In this document: positions 7,829 through 17,105 of the stretch, piece by piece
Numbering within the stretch: position 1 is the stretch's first letter
Layout: each line of letters begins with the position of its first letter
DNA from: Micromonospora carbonacea
Lineage (GTDB): Bacteria; Actinomycetota; Actinomycetes; Mycobacteriales; Micromonosporaceae
Reading direction: 5' to 3'
DNA length: 64,000 nt
Assembly (NCBI RefSeq): GCF_014205165.1
Contig: NZ_JACHMZ010000001.1
Location: 4,198,501-4,262,500 of the forward strand
The notes under the pieces: model-generated
Told to the model about the DNA's origin: nothing
Database searches by the model: none
Seen by the model: only the letters and a program-made list of their open reading frames with translations
Made by a program: the position numbers and the translations under genes

Positions 7829-8015
7829 CGTGCCGCCAGCCTCATCCCGCAGAGCCTACCCACGGCGGTGGCGCCCGGCCGGTCGAGCAACGTCCCGGCT
7901 CCCCGGCCGGCTGCGGCTGCGGCTGGCGAGCGTGGTACGCCCACCTGCCGCAGCCGGGGGTGGCGGACGGCGGGCGCGGGGTGCCCGGTGGGGCCGGCGC
8001 GGCGGATCGGCGTCG

Positions 8016-8030
8016 GCCCCCACCGGGGGC
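8016..8030 (-). terminator. Hairpin after the first GH43 gene
   Basis: GCCCCC-ACC-GGGGGC, a perfect 6-bp stem, 14 nt beyond the GH43 stop codon. The rest of the 215-bp gap to the monooxygenase start shows nothing recognisable. Confidence 0.45.
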
Positions 8031-8043
8031 GGGTCTCCGGCCG

Positions 8044-9858
8044 TCAGGCGCGGGACCACTGCATGCTGGTCGCGGAGCCGCAGGTGCGCTGCTCCAGGGC
8101 CGCGCCCGGGGTGGTCGAGCCGCCCGCCACGTTGAGGCACTTGGCGCTGTTGAGGTTGACGAGCTGGTAGTAGCCGTCACCGGTCGAGCGCCAGGTGAAG
8201 GTCTGGTTGGCCCCACCGTGGCAGGTGTACTGGATGATCTGCGCGCCGTCCGCGGTCGAGGCGTTGAGCACGTCGGCGCACTTTCCGCTGTTGACGCTCT
8301 GGAGGGTGACGTTGCCGTTGCCGGCGTCGTTGAACCTCCACTGCTGCCAGGGGTTGCCGTTGCTGGTCCACTGGCCGATGACGGCCAGGTCGTTCAGGTT
8401 GGGCGCCTGCACGTCGACGACCTGGCCGCTGTTGCGGTTGGTGACGCGGTAGGACGTGCCGGTCCCGGTGCCGGCGGTGAACTGCCACCAGTTGAGGTTG
8501 AACAGGTTGCCGCTGCCGCCGACGAACCGCAGGTACAGGTCCTGGGTGCCGGTCGCGCCGGTCACCGGGCAGGACACCGTCTGCCACGTCTGCCACCCAC
8601 CGGTGACCGGCACCGTGCACACGCCGACCCGGGTGCCCGTCGGGCTGCCCAGCCGCGCCTCGATCGTGCCACCACTGCCCGCCGACGCCACCCGCGCGCT
8701 CAACGACGCCGCGCCCGACCCGAACGCCACCCCCTTCACCTTGATGTAGTCACCGTTGTTGAGGAAACCCACGTTCATCCCGCCCTCACCGGCAGGCTCC
8801 GTCTCCACCCCCACCGACCAGGCGATCGTCTCCGCCTCCTGCCGCACATACGGATTCAACGTCCCGATCTGCGGCGCCCCGGTGGTGGTCATGTTCATGG
8901 TCGGGATCGTCCCGTCACTACGGTAGGAGAACTTCTCCACCGCCACCGACCGGGTGTAACCACCCCCACCCGGCAACGCCCCGTTGTGATAGAAGAAATA
9001 CGACCCCCCGTTGAAGTCGATCACACCGGGGTGGTTCGTGAAGCTGCCGCCCTGCCGCGGCATCACCGTCCCCCGATACGTCCACGGCCCCGTCGGACCC
9101 GGCGCCGTCGAGTAACCGATGAACTCCGAACAACACTCCGCCGCGAACACGTTGTAGTACATGCCGTTACGCTTGTACACCCACGGCCCCTCCTCATACA
9201 GGGTCGGCCGACTCGCGTTACCCGTCCGCGTCCCGAACCCCGCCGTGGTCAACGGAATCTTCGTCGGGCTCCCCGAGTACGAGACCATGTCCGCGTTCAA
9301 CTTCACGTACCACAGGTTCGGGTTGCCCCAGTACAGGTACGCCTGCCCGTCATCGTCGATCATCACGTTCGGGTCGATCTCACCGTTACCCACCAGAGGA
9401 CGGCCGATCGCATCCCGGAACGGCCCCGTCGGACTGTCGGCCACCCCGACACCGATCACCATCCCACCACCACGCTGCTTCACCGGCACATACCAGTAGA
9501 ACTTGTTGTTGCGGGCGACAACGTGACCGGCCCAGGCGTCGGCCTCGGCCCAGGAGAACGTGGCCAGGCTCATCGGCGAACCATGGTCGGTCCAGTTGAC
9601 CATGTCCGCGGAGGAGAACACCCGCCAGTCCTTCATCGTGAAGTACGTCGACCCATCCTCGTCATGGCCGGTATAGAGGTAGATCCGACCGTTGTAGACC
9701 AACGGGGCGGGGTCGGCGGTGTAGATCGTCTGCACGATCGGATTGTCGGCGTGGGCCGGGCTCGCCGGGAGCAGCGTGGCGATCAGGAAAAGGCTCACGA
9801 GCCAGGCGCCGGCGCGTCTGATCCGGGCCCGGGTCACGGATGGGCTTGCGGCTGTCAT
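8044..9858 (-). CDS. Secreted GH43 glycosidase with CBM6 and ricin-type lectin domain
   Basis: 604 aa. Residues 1-38 are a signal peptide (ARIRRAGAWLVSLFLIATLL, cut near AHA-D). Residues about 40-330 are a GH43 five-bladed propeller with Asp49 (YTADPAPL), Asp162 (EIDPNVMI) and Glu223 (YEEGPWVY) in catalytic positions. About 335-465 is a CBM6 (RQEAETIAWSVGVET...), and about 475-604 a ricin-type trefoil with QWR/QxW repeats. It probably releases arabinose or xylose from plant xylan or arabinan outside the cell. The ATG at 9858 is preferred; AGGAG lies 6 nt before it but directly abuts another ATG at 9864. Confidence 0.92.
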   Translation of the reverse strand: MTAASPSVTRARIRRAGAWLVSLFLIATLLPASPAHADNPIVQTIYTADPAPLVYNGRIYLYTGHDEDGSTYFTMKDWRVFSSADMVNWTDHGSPMSLATFSWAEADAWAGHVVARNNKFYWYVPVKQRGGGMVIGVGVADSPTGPFRDAIGRPLVGNGEIDPNVMIDDDGQAYLYWGNPNLWYVKLNADMVSYSGSPTKIPLTTAGFGTRTGNASRPTLYEEGPWVYKRNGMYYNVFAAECCSEFIGYSTAPGPTGPWTYRGTVMPRQGGSFTNHPGVIDFNGGSYFFYHNGALPGGGGYTRSVAVEKFSYRSDGTIPTMNMTTTGAPQIGTLNPYVRQEAETIAWSVGVETEPAGEGGMNVGFLNNGDYIKVKGVAFGSGAASLSARVASAGSGGTIEARLGSPTGTRVGVCTVPVTGGWQTWQTVSCPVTGATGTQDLYLRFVGGSGNLFNLNWWQFTAGTGTGTSYRVTNRNSGQVVDVQAPNLNDLAVIGQWTSNGNPWQQWRFNDAGNGNVTLQSVNSGKCADVLNASTADGAQIIQYTCHGGANQTFTWRSTGDGYYQLVNLNSAKCLNVAGGSTTPGAALEQRTCGSATSMQWSRA

Positions 9859-10124
9859 CGTCATCTCCTGGTGGTGGCGTGCGTGGCTGTCGGCTCGGCC
9901 GGCAGCCGACCGGGCGGGTCGCGTTCCCCCTCTCGGCGACGGTGGCGGTCTCGTGGCGGGAGAACTGGTCGCCCCGCTGGCGCAGGCGCCGGCCGGGGAA
10001 CCCGTGCGCGCGCAACGGAGACCGGCCCGAGCGGGCCAGGTCGGCGACCCGGAGGACGGTCCCGTCGACGCGGCGGGCGGCGGCGTCCGTCGTCCGCCGC
10101 GAGCGTGCCGGCCGGCGTTTCCCC

Positions 10125-10154
10125 ACTGTGAGCGATCACATAGCCGCTCGTCAA
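10125..10154 (-). promoter_or_regulatory. Promoter of the first GH43 gene
   Basis: On the minus strand TTGACG (10154-10149) and CACAGT (10130-10125) are 18 nt apart. The second GH43 promoter at 21109-21137 has the same two hexamers. The predicted leader before the ATG at 9858 is about 260 nt, unusually long. Confidence 0.5.
10127..10140. promoter_or_regulatory. LacI-type operator 1
   Basis: TGTGA-GCGA-TCACA: perfect 5-bp arms, CG-centred, overlapping the -10 box of the GH43 promoter. Binding would block transcription. Confidence 0.65.
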
Positions 10155-10261
10155 GATTTAACGGCGTAGATGCGAGGCGGAAACTCCGCCCACCTACCGG
10201 ACTCCCACCCACGCCCCCGGAATCGGGGCCGACAGGCAGCCCTCCATCGCCGACGCCGCGA

Positions 10262-10275
10262 TGTTATCGCTCACA
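10262..10275. promoter_or_regulatory. LacI-type operator 2
   Basis: TGTTATCGCTCACA matches the shared pattern TGTKANCGNTMACA of the island. It lies 135 bp from operator 1 in the same divergent region, compatible with DNA looping. Confidence 0.55.
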
Positions 10276-10379
10276 CGAGGCTACGGGAGGCGGCCCGACC
10301 GCCGAAACCCCCGCGCGCACCGCGTCGCCGCCGCGTCGCGTGAACCCGGGGCGACCGGGGTGAAGATGAAGGCCATCGA

Positions 10380-10393
10380 TGTTAACGTTCATA
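10380..10393. promoter_or_regulatory. LacI-type operator 3 (variant)
   Basis: TGTTAACGTTCATA differs at two positions from the perfect palindrome TGTTAACGTTAACA. It lies upstream of the transporter promoter. Confidence 0.45.
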
Positions 10394-10533
10394 CGGCCGC
10401 CGCCCGCAGCGCGGCCGACACCCTGCCGCCCCGACGGGTGCCGCGGGTATTGGTCTGATGCCTGCGGGGCGCAGGCCCGCAACCCAGCCGGGAAGGCACC
10501 GCAGGCGCGGCCCTTGAGAGCGCCGACGTGCAT

Positions 10534-10562
10534 TGACGTTACGCATCGGAAACCTTTAACGT
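10534..10562 (+). promoter_or_regulatory. Promoter of the sugar transporter / fucose operon
   Basis: TTGACG (10534-10539), 17-nt spacer, TAACGT (10557-10562). The 11-mer ATTGACGTTAC covering the -35 recurs inverted at 21323-21333. TTTAACGTCTGAC covers the -10. Both have the CG-centred look of LacI half-operators. Confidence 0.5.
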
Positions 10563-10630
10563 CTGACGTCTTGGCCGTGAGGCACGCCACCACACCACCG
10601 CCGCCCCACTCCGCCGCTGGAGGGAGCATC

Positions 10631-10768
10631 ATGTCCCGTCCCTCGCTCTCCCGACGTTCGCTGCTGGCCGCCCTGGGCGGGCCCACCGGCACCGCGCCGG
10701 CCAGCGTCAACGCCGACACCGGCCACGACGGCGGCGGCAACCTGCTCTGGGCCGTCACCACCGCCTGA
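10631..10768 (+). CDS. Short orphan protein with Tat-like N-terminus
   Basis: 45 aa, with ribosome site GGAGGGAGC 2-10 nt before the ATG. The start MSRPSLSRRSLLAALGG looks like a twin-arginine signal peptide, as in secreted actinobacterial hydrolases. The chain then ends after about 25 ordinary residues (NADTGHDGGGNLLWAVTTA). It is probably the 5' stub of a lost secreted enzyme, or a translated leader of the transporter operon that starts 45 nt later. No function is claimed. Confidence 0.45.
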   Translation: MSRPSLSRRSLLAALGGPTGTAPASVNADTGHDGGGNLLWAVTTA

Positions 10769-10813
10769 TCCCCGCGGCGCGCCGCCCACCACCGGAGAGA
10801 TGGAGAGGACACG

Positions 10814-11884
10814 ATGAACCGAAGAAACCTGTTGGGTACGGGGCTGACGTTGCTGCTCGGCGCGACGGCGGCCCTCACCGCCGGCTGCGGTGGCCAGGCG
10901 GGCGACGGGGCCGGCGCGGGCGGCGGCCGGCCGCTCGTCGGGGTCGACTACCCCCGCTCGGACACCGACTTCTGGAACTCGTACATCACCTACGTGCCGA
11001 AGTCCGCCGAGGAGCTGGGCGTCGAGCTGAAGACCACCAACTCGCAGAACGACATCGCCAACCTCATCTCCAACGCGCAGACCTTCCTGAGCCAGGGCGT
11101 CAAGGGGGTGGTGATGGCCCCGCAGGACACCGCCGCCATCGCGCCGACCCTGGCGCAGTTCGAGAGCCGCAAGATCCCGGTGGTCACCATCGACACCCGG
11201 CCGGACACCGGCAAGGTGTTCATGGTGGTGCGCGCGGACAACCGCGCCTACGGCACCAAGGCGTGCCAGTTCCTCGGCACCAAGCTGGGCGGCAAGGGCA
11301 AGGTCGTCATGCTCCAGGGCGGCCTGGACTCGATCAACGGCCGGGACCGCACCGAGGCGTTCAACGAGTGCATGCGCAAGGACTTCCCCGGCATCACCGT
11401 GTTCGGCGAGGCCACCGACTGGAAGGCCGACGTGGCGGCGTCGAAGCTGCAGACCCGCTTCGCGTCGGACCCGGACGTCAAGGGCATCTACATGCAGTCC
11501 TCGTTCGCGCTGTCGGGCACGTTGCAGATCCTCAAGCAGCGCGGCCTCCAGGTGCCGCCGACCGACCCCCGGCACGTCTTCGTCGTCTCCAACGACGGCA
11601 TCCCCGAGGAGCTGAAGAACATCGGCGACGGCCTGATCGACGCCACCGTCAGCCAACCGGCCGACCTGTACGCCAGGTACGGGCTGGAGTACGCCAAGGC
11701 GGCGATCGAGGGCAGGACGTTCCAGCCGGGCCCGACCCCGCACGGCAGCACCATCATCCAGGTGCGCGACGGCCTGCTGGAGGACCAGCTCCCCGCGCCG
11801 CTGGTGACGCTGGACGGCGCGCCGGTCGCGGGGCAGCCCACCGTGAAGTTCGACGACGCGTCGCTGTGGGGCCGCAACGCATGA
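10814..11884 (+). CDS. Sugar ABC transporter substrate-binding lipoprotein (CUT2 type)
   Basis: 356 aa. The signal peptide ends in a lipobox, LTAGC, near residue 25, so the mature protein is a membrane-anchored lipoprotein. Residues about 35-330 are a two-lobed periplasmic-binding-protein-like fold (LVGVDYPRSDTDFW, then KGVVMAPQDTAAI, then PVVTIDTRPD), as in ribose/xylose-binding proteins. GGAGAGATGGAGAGGACACG precedes the ATG. First gene of a transporter set coupled to L-fuconate dehydratase and related genes, which suggests L-fucose or a related sugar as ligand. The ligand is an inference from context. Confidence 0.92.
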   Translation: MNRRNLLGTGLTLLLGATAALTAGCGGQAGDGAGAGGGRPLVGVDYPRSDTDFWNSYITYVPKSAEELGVELKTTNSQNDIANLISNAQTFLSQGVKGVVMAPQDTAAIAPTLAQFESRKIPVVTIDTRPDTGKVFMVVRADNRAYGTKACQFLGTKLGGKGKVVMLQGGLDSINGRDRTEAFNECMRKDFPGITVFGEATDWKADVAASKLQTRFASDPDVKGIYMQSSFALSGTLQILKQRGLQVPPTDPRHVFVVSNDGIPEELKNIGDGLIDATVSQPADLYARYGLEYAKAAIEGRTFQPGPTPHGSTIIQVRDGLLEDQLPAPLVTLDGAPVAGQPTVKFDDASLWGRNA

Positions 11885-13422
11885 GTGCCGCCCCGCACCG
11901 CCCCGGCGACGGGCCGGCCGGCGACGGCCAGCCCGTCGTCGAGGCCGTGGACATCACCAAGCGCTTCGGGTCCACGCTCGCGCTGTCCGGGGCGGGCATC
12001 CTGGTCCGCCGCGGCGAGACGCACGCCCTGGTGGGGCGCAACGGCGCCGGCAAGTCGACGCTGGTGAGCATCCTCACCGGGTTGCAGGCCGCCGACTCCG
12101 GCGCGGTGGCCTTCGACGGCCGTCCGGCCCCGCCGCTGGGTGACCGCGACGCCTGGCGGCAGCGGGTGGCGTGCGTCTACCAGAAGTCGACGATCATCCC
12201 CACCCTCACCGTGGCGGAGAACCTGTTCCTCAACCGGCACGCGCGGGGCCGCAGCGGGCTGATCCGCTGGTCGGGCCTGCGGCGGGAGGCGGAGCAGCTG
12301 CTCGCGGCGTGGTCGGTCGACGTCGACGTGCGCCAGCCGGCGTCGACGCTCACCGTCGAGCAGCGGCAGTTCGTGGAGATCGCCCGGGCGCTGTCCTTCG
12401 GGGCCCGGTTCATCATCCTCGACGAGCCGACCGCCCAGCTCGACGCCGCCGGCATCAGCCGGCTGTTCGCCCGGATCCGGGACCTGCGGGCGCACGGGGT
12501 GACGTTCCTGTTCATCAGCCACCACCTCCAGGAGATCTACGAGCTCTGCGACCGGGTGACGGTCTTCCGCGACGCCCGGCACGTCGTCACCGCGGACGTG
12601 GCCGGGTTGAGCCGGCAGGCGCTGGTGGCCGCGATGACCGGCGAGGACGTGACGATGCCGGAGGCCGAACACCGGCGGCTGGCGTCCGACGCGCCGGTGC
12701 TGCTGTCGGTGCGCGACCTGGTCACCTCGTCCGGCGCGCGGCTGTCGCTTGAGGCCCGGGTGGGCGAGGTCGTCGGCATCGCCGGTGGCGGCGGCAGCGG
12801 CAAGGTGGAGGTCGCCGAGGCGATCGTCGGTCTGGCCCGCCCGGCGGGCGGGACGGTCGCCGTCGGTGGCCGGGCGCTGCGGCCGGGCAGCGTGCCCGAC
12901 GCGCTCGACGCGGGCGTGGGGCTGGTGCCGCAGGACCGGCACCGGGAGGGCCTGGTGCCGGCGCTGTCCATCGCGGAGAACGTCACGATGACCGTGCCGC
13001 GCCGCGTCGGGCGGTACGGCCTCATCTCGTCGGCCCGGCGCGACGCCCTGGCCCGGGACACGATCGCCGACCTGGCGATCAAGGCGGCCGGGCCGCAGGT
13101 GCCGGTCTCGGAGCTCTCCGGCGGCAACCAGCAGAAGGTCGTGATGGGCCGGGCGTTGGCCAGCGACCCCCGGGTGCTGGTCCTCGTCACGCCGACCGCC
13201 GGGGTCGACGTGCGGTCCAAGCAGACCCTCCTCGGCGTCGTCGAGCAGGTGCGCGGCCGGGGCAGCACCGTGCTGGTGGTCTCCGACGAGCTCGACGACC
13301 TGCGGATCTGCGACCGCGTGCTGGTGATGTTCCAGGGCCGGGTCGTCGGCGAGATGGCCCACGGCTGGAACGACAACGATCTGGTAGCCGCCATGGAAGG
13401 GGTGGACCTCCACCATGTCTGA
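11881..13422 (+). CDS. Sugar ABC transporter ATP-binding protein with two ATPase domains
   Basis: 513 aa, RbsA/XylG type. The N-terminal domain has Walker A GRNGAGKST (about residue 54), signature LTVEQRQFVEIA and Walker B FIILDEPTAQLD, all intact. The C-terminal domain has GGGGSGKVE in place of Walker A, an intact SGGNQQKV signature, but LVLVTPTAGVD where LLLDEPTRGID is expected. It has therefore lost both the Walker B aspartate and the catalytic glutamate. Start overlaps the binding-protein stop (ATGA). It powers import through the permease encoded next, and only the first site can be expected to hydrolyse ATP well. Confidence 0.92.
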   Translation: MSAAPHRPGDGPAGDGQPVVEAVDITKRFGSTLALSGAGILVRRGETHALVGRNGAGKSTLVSILTGLQAADSGAVAFDGRPAPPLGDRDAWRQRVACVYQKSTIIPTLTVAENLFLNRHARGRSGLIRWSGLRREAEQLLAAWSVDVDVRQPASTLTVEQRQFVEIARALSFGARFIILDEPTAQLDAAGISRLFARIRDLRAHGVTFLFISHHLQEIYELCDRVTVFRDARHVVTADVAGLSRQALVAAMTGEDVTMPEAEHRRLASDAPVLLSVRDLVTSSGARLSLEARVGEVVGIAGGGGSGKVEVAEAIVGLARPAGGTVAVGGRALRPGSVPDALDAGVGLVPQDRHREGLVPALSIAENVTMTVPRRVGRYGLISSARRDALARDTIADLAIKAAGPQVPVSELSGGNQQKVVMGRALASDPRVLVLVTPTAGVDVRSKQTLLGVVEQVRGRGSTVLVVSDELDDLRICDRVLVMFQGRVVGEMAHGWNDNDLVAAMEGVDLHHV

Positions 13423-14452
13423 CACGCTGTCCACCGCCACGGCGTCGTCCCCGGTGCCCCCGCCGTCGCGCGCGCCGTCGCGGAGCCTGGTCGTCGCCCG
13501 GCTGCGGGACCTGGCGCTGGTGCCGGCGATCATCGCGGTCGCGGTCGTCGGGTCGATCGTCAACCCGGTCTTCCTCAGCTCCGACAACATCATCAACGTG
13601 CTGCAGAGCATGTCGGAGATCGCCATCCTGGTCCTCGCCCAGACCATCGTGCTGATCACCGGCAGGATGGACCTGTCGCTGGAGTCCACCTTCGGCCTGG
13701 CGCCCGGCATCGCCGCCTGGCTGATCGTCGACCCCGCGCTCACCCGGGGGCTCGGGCTCGGCGTGCTGCCGGACGGCTGGGCGATCCCGGTGGTCCTGCT
13801 CGTCGGCGCCCTCGTCGGCGCGTTCAACGGGCTGCTCATCGTCCGGTTCGGCCTCAACGGCTTCATCGTGACGCTGGGCATGCTCATCATCCTGCGCGGG
13901 CTGCTCACCGGCATCTCCGGCGGACAGACCTTCTTCGCGCTGCCCGGGTCGATGACGTACCTGGGCTCGGCGAGCTGGTTCGGTGCGCCGGCCTCGATCT
14001 GGGTGTCGCTGCTGCTGTTCGCCGCCGGGATCGTGGTCCTCGGGCACACCCGCGCCGGCCGGGCGCTGTACGCGATCGGCGGCAACGAGGACGCGGCGCG
14101 CGCGGCGGGCATCCGCACCGACCGGGTGCTGTGGATCGCGCTCGTCGTGGCCAGCGTGCTCGCGGCGCTCGCCGGCCTGCTGATCAGCGGACGGCTCGCG
14201 GCGGTGCCGTCGGCCCAGGGCAGCGGCGCGATCTTCCAGGTCTTCGCGGCGGCGGTGATCGGCGGCGTCAGCCTCAACGGCGGCAGGGGAACCGTGTTCG
14301 GCGCCTTCACCGGCGTGCTACTTTTATTTATGATCATCAATGTTCTGACCCTGGCCGGGGTGCCCGCGCAGTGGACGAACTTCCTCAACGGCGCCGTCAT
14401 CCTGGTGGCCCTGGTGGTCTCCCGCATCACCGGGGGCAAGGCGCAGACGTGA
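13415..14452 (+). CDS. Sugar ABC transporter permease (CUT2 type)
   Basis: 345 aa with about ten hydrophobic segments. It has the typical conserved regions of ribose/xylose permeases ([20 protein letters not shown] near residue 140 and [20 protein letters not shown] near 285). The ATG lies 8 nt inside the ATPase gene, so the two are co-translated. It forms the membrane channel for the binding protein and ATPase upstream. Local base composition drops at codons around 14322-14345 (cttttatttatgatcatcaa), which is unusual for this genome. Confidence 0.92.
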   Translation: MSDTLSTATASSPVPPPSRAPSRSLVVARLRDLALVPAIIAVAVVGSIVNPVFLSSDNIINVLQSMSEIAILVLAQTIVLITGRMDLSLESTFGLAPGIAAWLIVDPALTRGLGLGVLPDGWAIPVVLLVGALVGAFNGLLIVRFGLNGFIVTLGMLIILRGLLTGISGGQTFFALPGSMTYLGSASWFGAPASIWVSLLLFAAGIVVLGHTRAGRALYAIGGNEDAARAAGIRTDRVLWIALVVASVLAALAGLLISGRLAAVPSAQGSGAIFQVFAAAVIGGVSLNGGRGTVFGAFTGVLLLFMIINVLTLAGVPAQWTNFLNGAVILVALVVSRITGGKAQT

Positions 14453-14540
14453 GGCGACCCGGCCCGCCGGTCGGGCCCGTCACGAGGCAGACCCCACGAG
14501 CCGGGCGCCCACCGGCCGACGTTCTACCCCAGGAGTTGCG

Positions 14541-15866
14541 GTGACCGAGCGCATCACGTCCGTAGCCACCATCGACGTACGATTCCCCACCTCCCGGCAC
14601 CGCGACGGGTCGGACGCGATGAACCCGTTCCCGGACTACTCCGCGGCGTACGTGATCCTGCGGACCTCGGCGGGGGCCACGGGCCACGGCCTCGTCTTCA
14701 CGGTGGGCCGCGGCACCGAGATCCAGGTCGCGGCCGTCCAGTCGCTCGCCCCGATGGTGGTCGGCCAGCCGGTCGACGCGCTGACCGCCGATCCGGGCGC
14801 GCTGGCCCGCCGGCTCGTCGGCGACAGCCAGATCCGCTGGCTGGGCCCGGAGAAGGGCGTCGTGCACATGGCGGCCGGCGGCCTGGTCAACGCGGTGTGG
14901 GACCTCGCCGCCCGGCGGGCGGGCAAGCCGCTGTGGAAGCTGCTCGCCGACCTCACCCCGGAGCAGCTCGTCGCCCAGGTCGACTTCCGCTACCTGCGCG
15001 ACGCCCTCACCGAGGACGAGGCGCTCGCGCTGCTGCGGGCCGCCGCCGCCGGCCGGGCCGAACGGGAGCGCCGGCTGCTCGCCGAGGGCTACCCCGCGTA
15101 CACCACGACCCCCGGCTGGCTGGGCTACGACGACGAGAAGCTGGCCCGGCTCTGCGCCGAGGCGGTGCGCGACGGGTACGGGCTGATCAAGCTCAAGGTC
15201 GGCGGGAACCTGGCCGACGACGTGCGCCGGATGGGCATCGCCCGGCAGGCCGTCGGGCCCGACGTGCGGATCGCGGTCGACGCCAACCAGATCTGGGGCG
15301 TGCCGGACGCGATCCGGTGGATGCGCGAGCTGGCCGCGTTCGACCCGTACTGGATCGAGGAGCCGACCTCGCCGGACGACGTGCTCGGGCACGCCGCCGT
15401 GCGTAAGGCCCTCGCGCCGGTGAAGGTGGCCACCGGCGAGCACGTGCACAACGCGGTGATGTTCAAGCAGCTCCTCCAGGCCGACGCCGTCGACGTGGTG
15501 CAGATCGACGCGTGCCGGGTCGCCGGGGTCAACGAGAACCTGGCGATCCTGCTGCTCGCCGCGAAGTTCGGGGTGCCGGTCTGCCCGCACGCGGGCGGGG
15601 TCGGGCTCTGCGAGCTGGTGCAGCACCTGGCCATGTTCGACTTCGTCGCGGTCAGCGGCAGCGCCGACGACCGGGCCATCGAGTACGTCGACCACCTGCA
15701 CGAGCACTTCGTGGACCCGGTGCGGGTCACCGGCGGGCGGTACCTGGCGCCGACCGCGCCGGGGATGAGCGCGGAGATCGTCGCCGCGTCCGTGACCGAC
15801 TACCGCTACCCGGACGGCCCGCAGTGGACGCGCCGGCCGGCGGCGGCGGGAGCGCCGAGCGCATGA
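14541..15866 (+). CDS. L-fuconate dehydratase (enolase superfamily)
   Basis: 441 aa. [20 protein letters not shown] at residues 18-37 is characteristic of L-fuconate dehydratases. Active-site residues are in place: KLK 217-219 (base), Asp247 with Asn249, Glu273/274 and Glu300 as Mg ligands, and His350 in [10 protein letters not shown]. The enzyme converts L-fuconate to 2-keto-3-deoxy-L-fuconate. GTG start with AGGAG 5 nt upstream; an 88-nt gap separates it from the permease gene. The next four genes follow with 1-4 nt overlaps or a 1-nt gap and fit the same pathway. Confidence 0.9.
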   Translation: MTERITSVATIDVRFPTSRHRDGSDAMNPFPDYSAAYVILRTSAGATGHGLVFTVGRGTEIQVAAVQSLAPMVVGQPVDALTADPGALARRLVGDSQIRWLGPEKGVVHMAAGGLVNAVWDLAARRAGKPLWKLLADLTPEQLVAQVDFRYLRDALTEDEALALLRAAAAGRAERERRLLAEGYPAYTTTPGWLGYDDEKLARLCAEAVRDGYGLIKLKVGGNLADDVRRMGIARQAVGPDVRIAVDANQIWGVPDAIRWMRELAAFDPYWIEEPTSPDDVLGHAAVRKALAPVKVATGEHVHNAVMFKQLLQADAVDVVQIDACRVAGVNENLAILLLAAKFGVPVCPHAGGVGLCELVQHLAMFDFVAVSGSADDRAIEYVDHLHEHFVDPVRVTGGRYLAPTAPGMSAEIVAASVTDYRYPDGPQWTRRPAAAGAPSA

Positions 15867-16768
15867 TCATCGACGCGCACCACCACCTGTGGCGGCCGGA
15901 ACGCGGCTACGCCTGGCTCGACGCGCCCGAGCTGGCGACCATCCGCCGGCCGTTCACCCCGGCCGACCTGACCGCCGAGCTCACCGCGGCCGGCGTCGAC
16001 GGCACCGTGCTGGTGGAGGGCGGCCGCTGCCACCCCGACGAGGCCGCCGAGTTCCTCGGCTACGCCGCCGACACTCCGGCGATCCTCGCGGTGGTGGCCT
16101 GGCTCGACGTCGCGTCCGGCGACGTGTCCGCCACCGTCGGGCGGTACCGCGCGCTGCGCGGCGGCGAGTACCTGGCCGGGGTGCGCTCGCAGGTGCAGGG
16201 CGAGGCCGACCCCGACTACCTCGACCGGCCCGACGTGCGGCGCGGGCTCGCCGAGCTCGCCGCCGCCGGGCTCGTGTTCGACCTGGTGATCCGCGCCGAC
16301 CAGCTTCCGGCGGCGGCCCGGGCCGCCCGGGCGGTGCCGCAGCTACGGTTCGTCCTCGACCACCTCGGCAAGCCCCGCATCGACTCCGGCGGGGCGGGGC
16401 TGCGGCGCTGGCGCGGCCCGCTGGCCGACCTGGCCGCCTGCCCCAACGTCACCGCCAAGCTGTCCGGCCTGGTCACCGAGGCCGGGCCGGACTGGACGCC
16501 GGAGCACCTGCGCCCGTTCGTCGAGGTGGCGGTGGAGGAGTTCGGGCCGCAGCGGCTGATGTTCGGCTCGGACTGGCCCGTCTGCCTGCTCCGCTCGGAC
16601 TACGCCGGCGTCGGCCGGGCGTTGGCGGCGGCGCTGCCCCCGCTGTCGGCCACGGAGCGGCACGAGATCCTCGCCGGCACCGCCGTGCGCGCCTACGACC
16701 TGGCGCGGCGGGTCGCGCAGCTCCCCCCGGCATCCGCCGGGGGACGACACCCGACGGAAAGGGCCTGA
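15863..16768 (+). CDS. Amidohydrolase-family lactonase, probable L-fucono-1,5-lactonase
   Basis: 301 aa. [19 protein letters not shown] at the start carries the HxH metal motif of the amidohydrolase_2 group. VLDHLGKP (about residue 171) and [12 protein letters not shown] (about 232, catalytic Asp) complete the site. This subgroup in fucose, rhamnose and galactose gene sets hydrolyses the sugar lactone made by the first dehydrogenase. Start overlaps the dehydratase stop (ATGA). The pathway position fits hydrolysis of L-fuconolactone to L-fuconate, the dehydratase substrate. Confidence 0.87.
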   Translation: MIIDAHHHLWRPERGYAWLDAPELATIRRPFTPADLTAELTAAGVDGTVLVEGGRCHPDEAAEFLGYAADTPAILAVVAWLDVASGDVSATVGRYRALRGGEYLAGVRSQVQGEADPDYLDRPDVRRGLAELAAAGLVFDLVIRADQLPAAARAARAVPQLRFVLDHLGKPRIDSGGAGLRRWRGPLADLAACPNVTAKLSGLVTEAGPDWTPEHLRPFVEVAVEEFGPQRLMFGSDWPVCLLRSDYAGVGRALAAALPPLSATERHEILAGTAVRAYDLARRVAQLPPASAGGRHPTERA

Positions 16769-16769
16769 C

Positions 16770-17105
16770 GTGCGACGCTACGGCTGGGTGATCCGGCTGC
16801 GCCCGGATCGCCGCGAGACCTACCTGCGGCTGCACGCCGCCGTCTGGCCCGACGTCGAACGGCGGCTGCGCGAGGCGAACATCCGCAACTACAGCATCTT
16901 CCTGCACCGGGACCTGCTGTTCGGCTACTACGAGTACGTGGGCGAGGACCACGACGCCGACCAGCGCCGCATCGCCGAGGACCCGCAGACGCGGGCCTGG
17001 TGGAAGCTGACCGATCCGTGCCAGGAATCGCTCGCCGAGCCCGGCTCGGGGCACTGGTGGGCCCCGATGGACGAGGTCTGGCACCTGACCGAGGAGGCGT
17101 CGTGA
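16770..17105 (+). CDS. L-rhamnose mutarotase-family protein (sugar mutarotase)
   Basis: 111 aa, GTG start 1 nt after the lactonase stop. The pattern RLRPDRRETYLRLHAAVWPDV at the start (His/Trp near residue 23-27), the NYSIF strand and the WW pair near residues 98-99 match the small ferredoxin-like-fold mutarotases. These interconvert alpha and beta anomers, which helps the dehydrogenase receive the right ring form. Its position inside the fucose gene set suggests it works on L-fucose. Confidence 0.87.
   Translation: MRRYGWVIRLRPDRRETYLRLHAAVWPDVERRLREANIRNYSIFLHRDLLFGYYEYVGEDHDADQRRIAEDPQTRAWWKLTDPCQESLAEPGSGHWWAPMDEVWHLTEEAS

Larger units (their letters stand above)
9859..10630. other. Long divergent control region, GH43 / sugar transporter
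   Basis: 772 bp with no convincing gene. It contains the long GH43 leader (9859-10118), three LacI-type sites and a plus-strand promoter for the transporter side. Reading frames across it have no family resemblance. Confidence 0.6.

Noticed and set aside
6317..8170. A 617-codon plus-strand frame opposite the flavin monooxygenase
   Set aside because: Antisense to a clear FAD enzyme and lacking any motif; third-position GC explains the open frame.
7960..10131. A 723-codon plus-strand frame opposite the GH43 gene
   Set aside because: Shadow of the GH43-CBM6-ricin gene; no start context and low-complexity translation.
11488..14439. A 983-codon minus-strand frame opposite the sugar transporter
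   Set aside because: Antisense to three genes with intact ABC motifs; no supporting ribosome site or domain.
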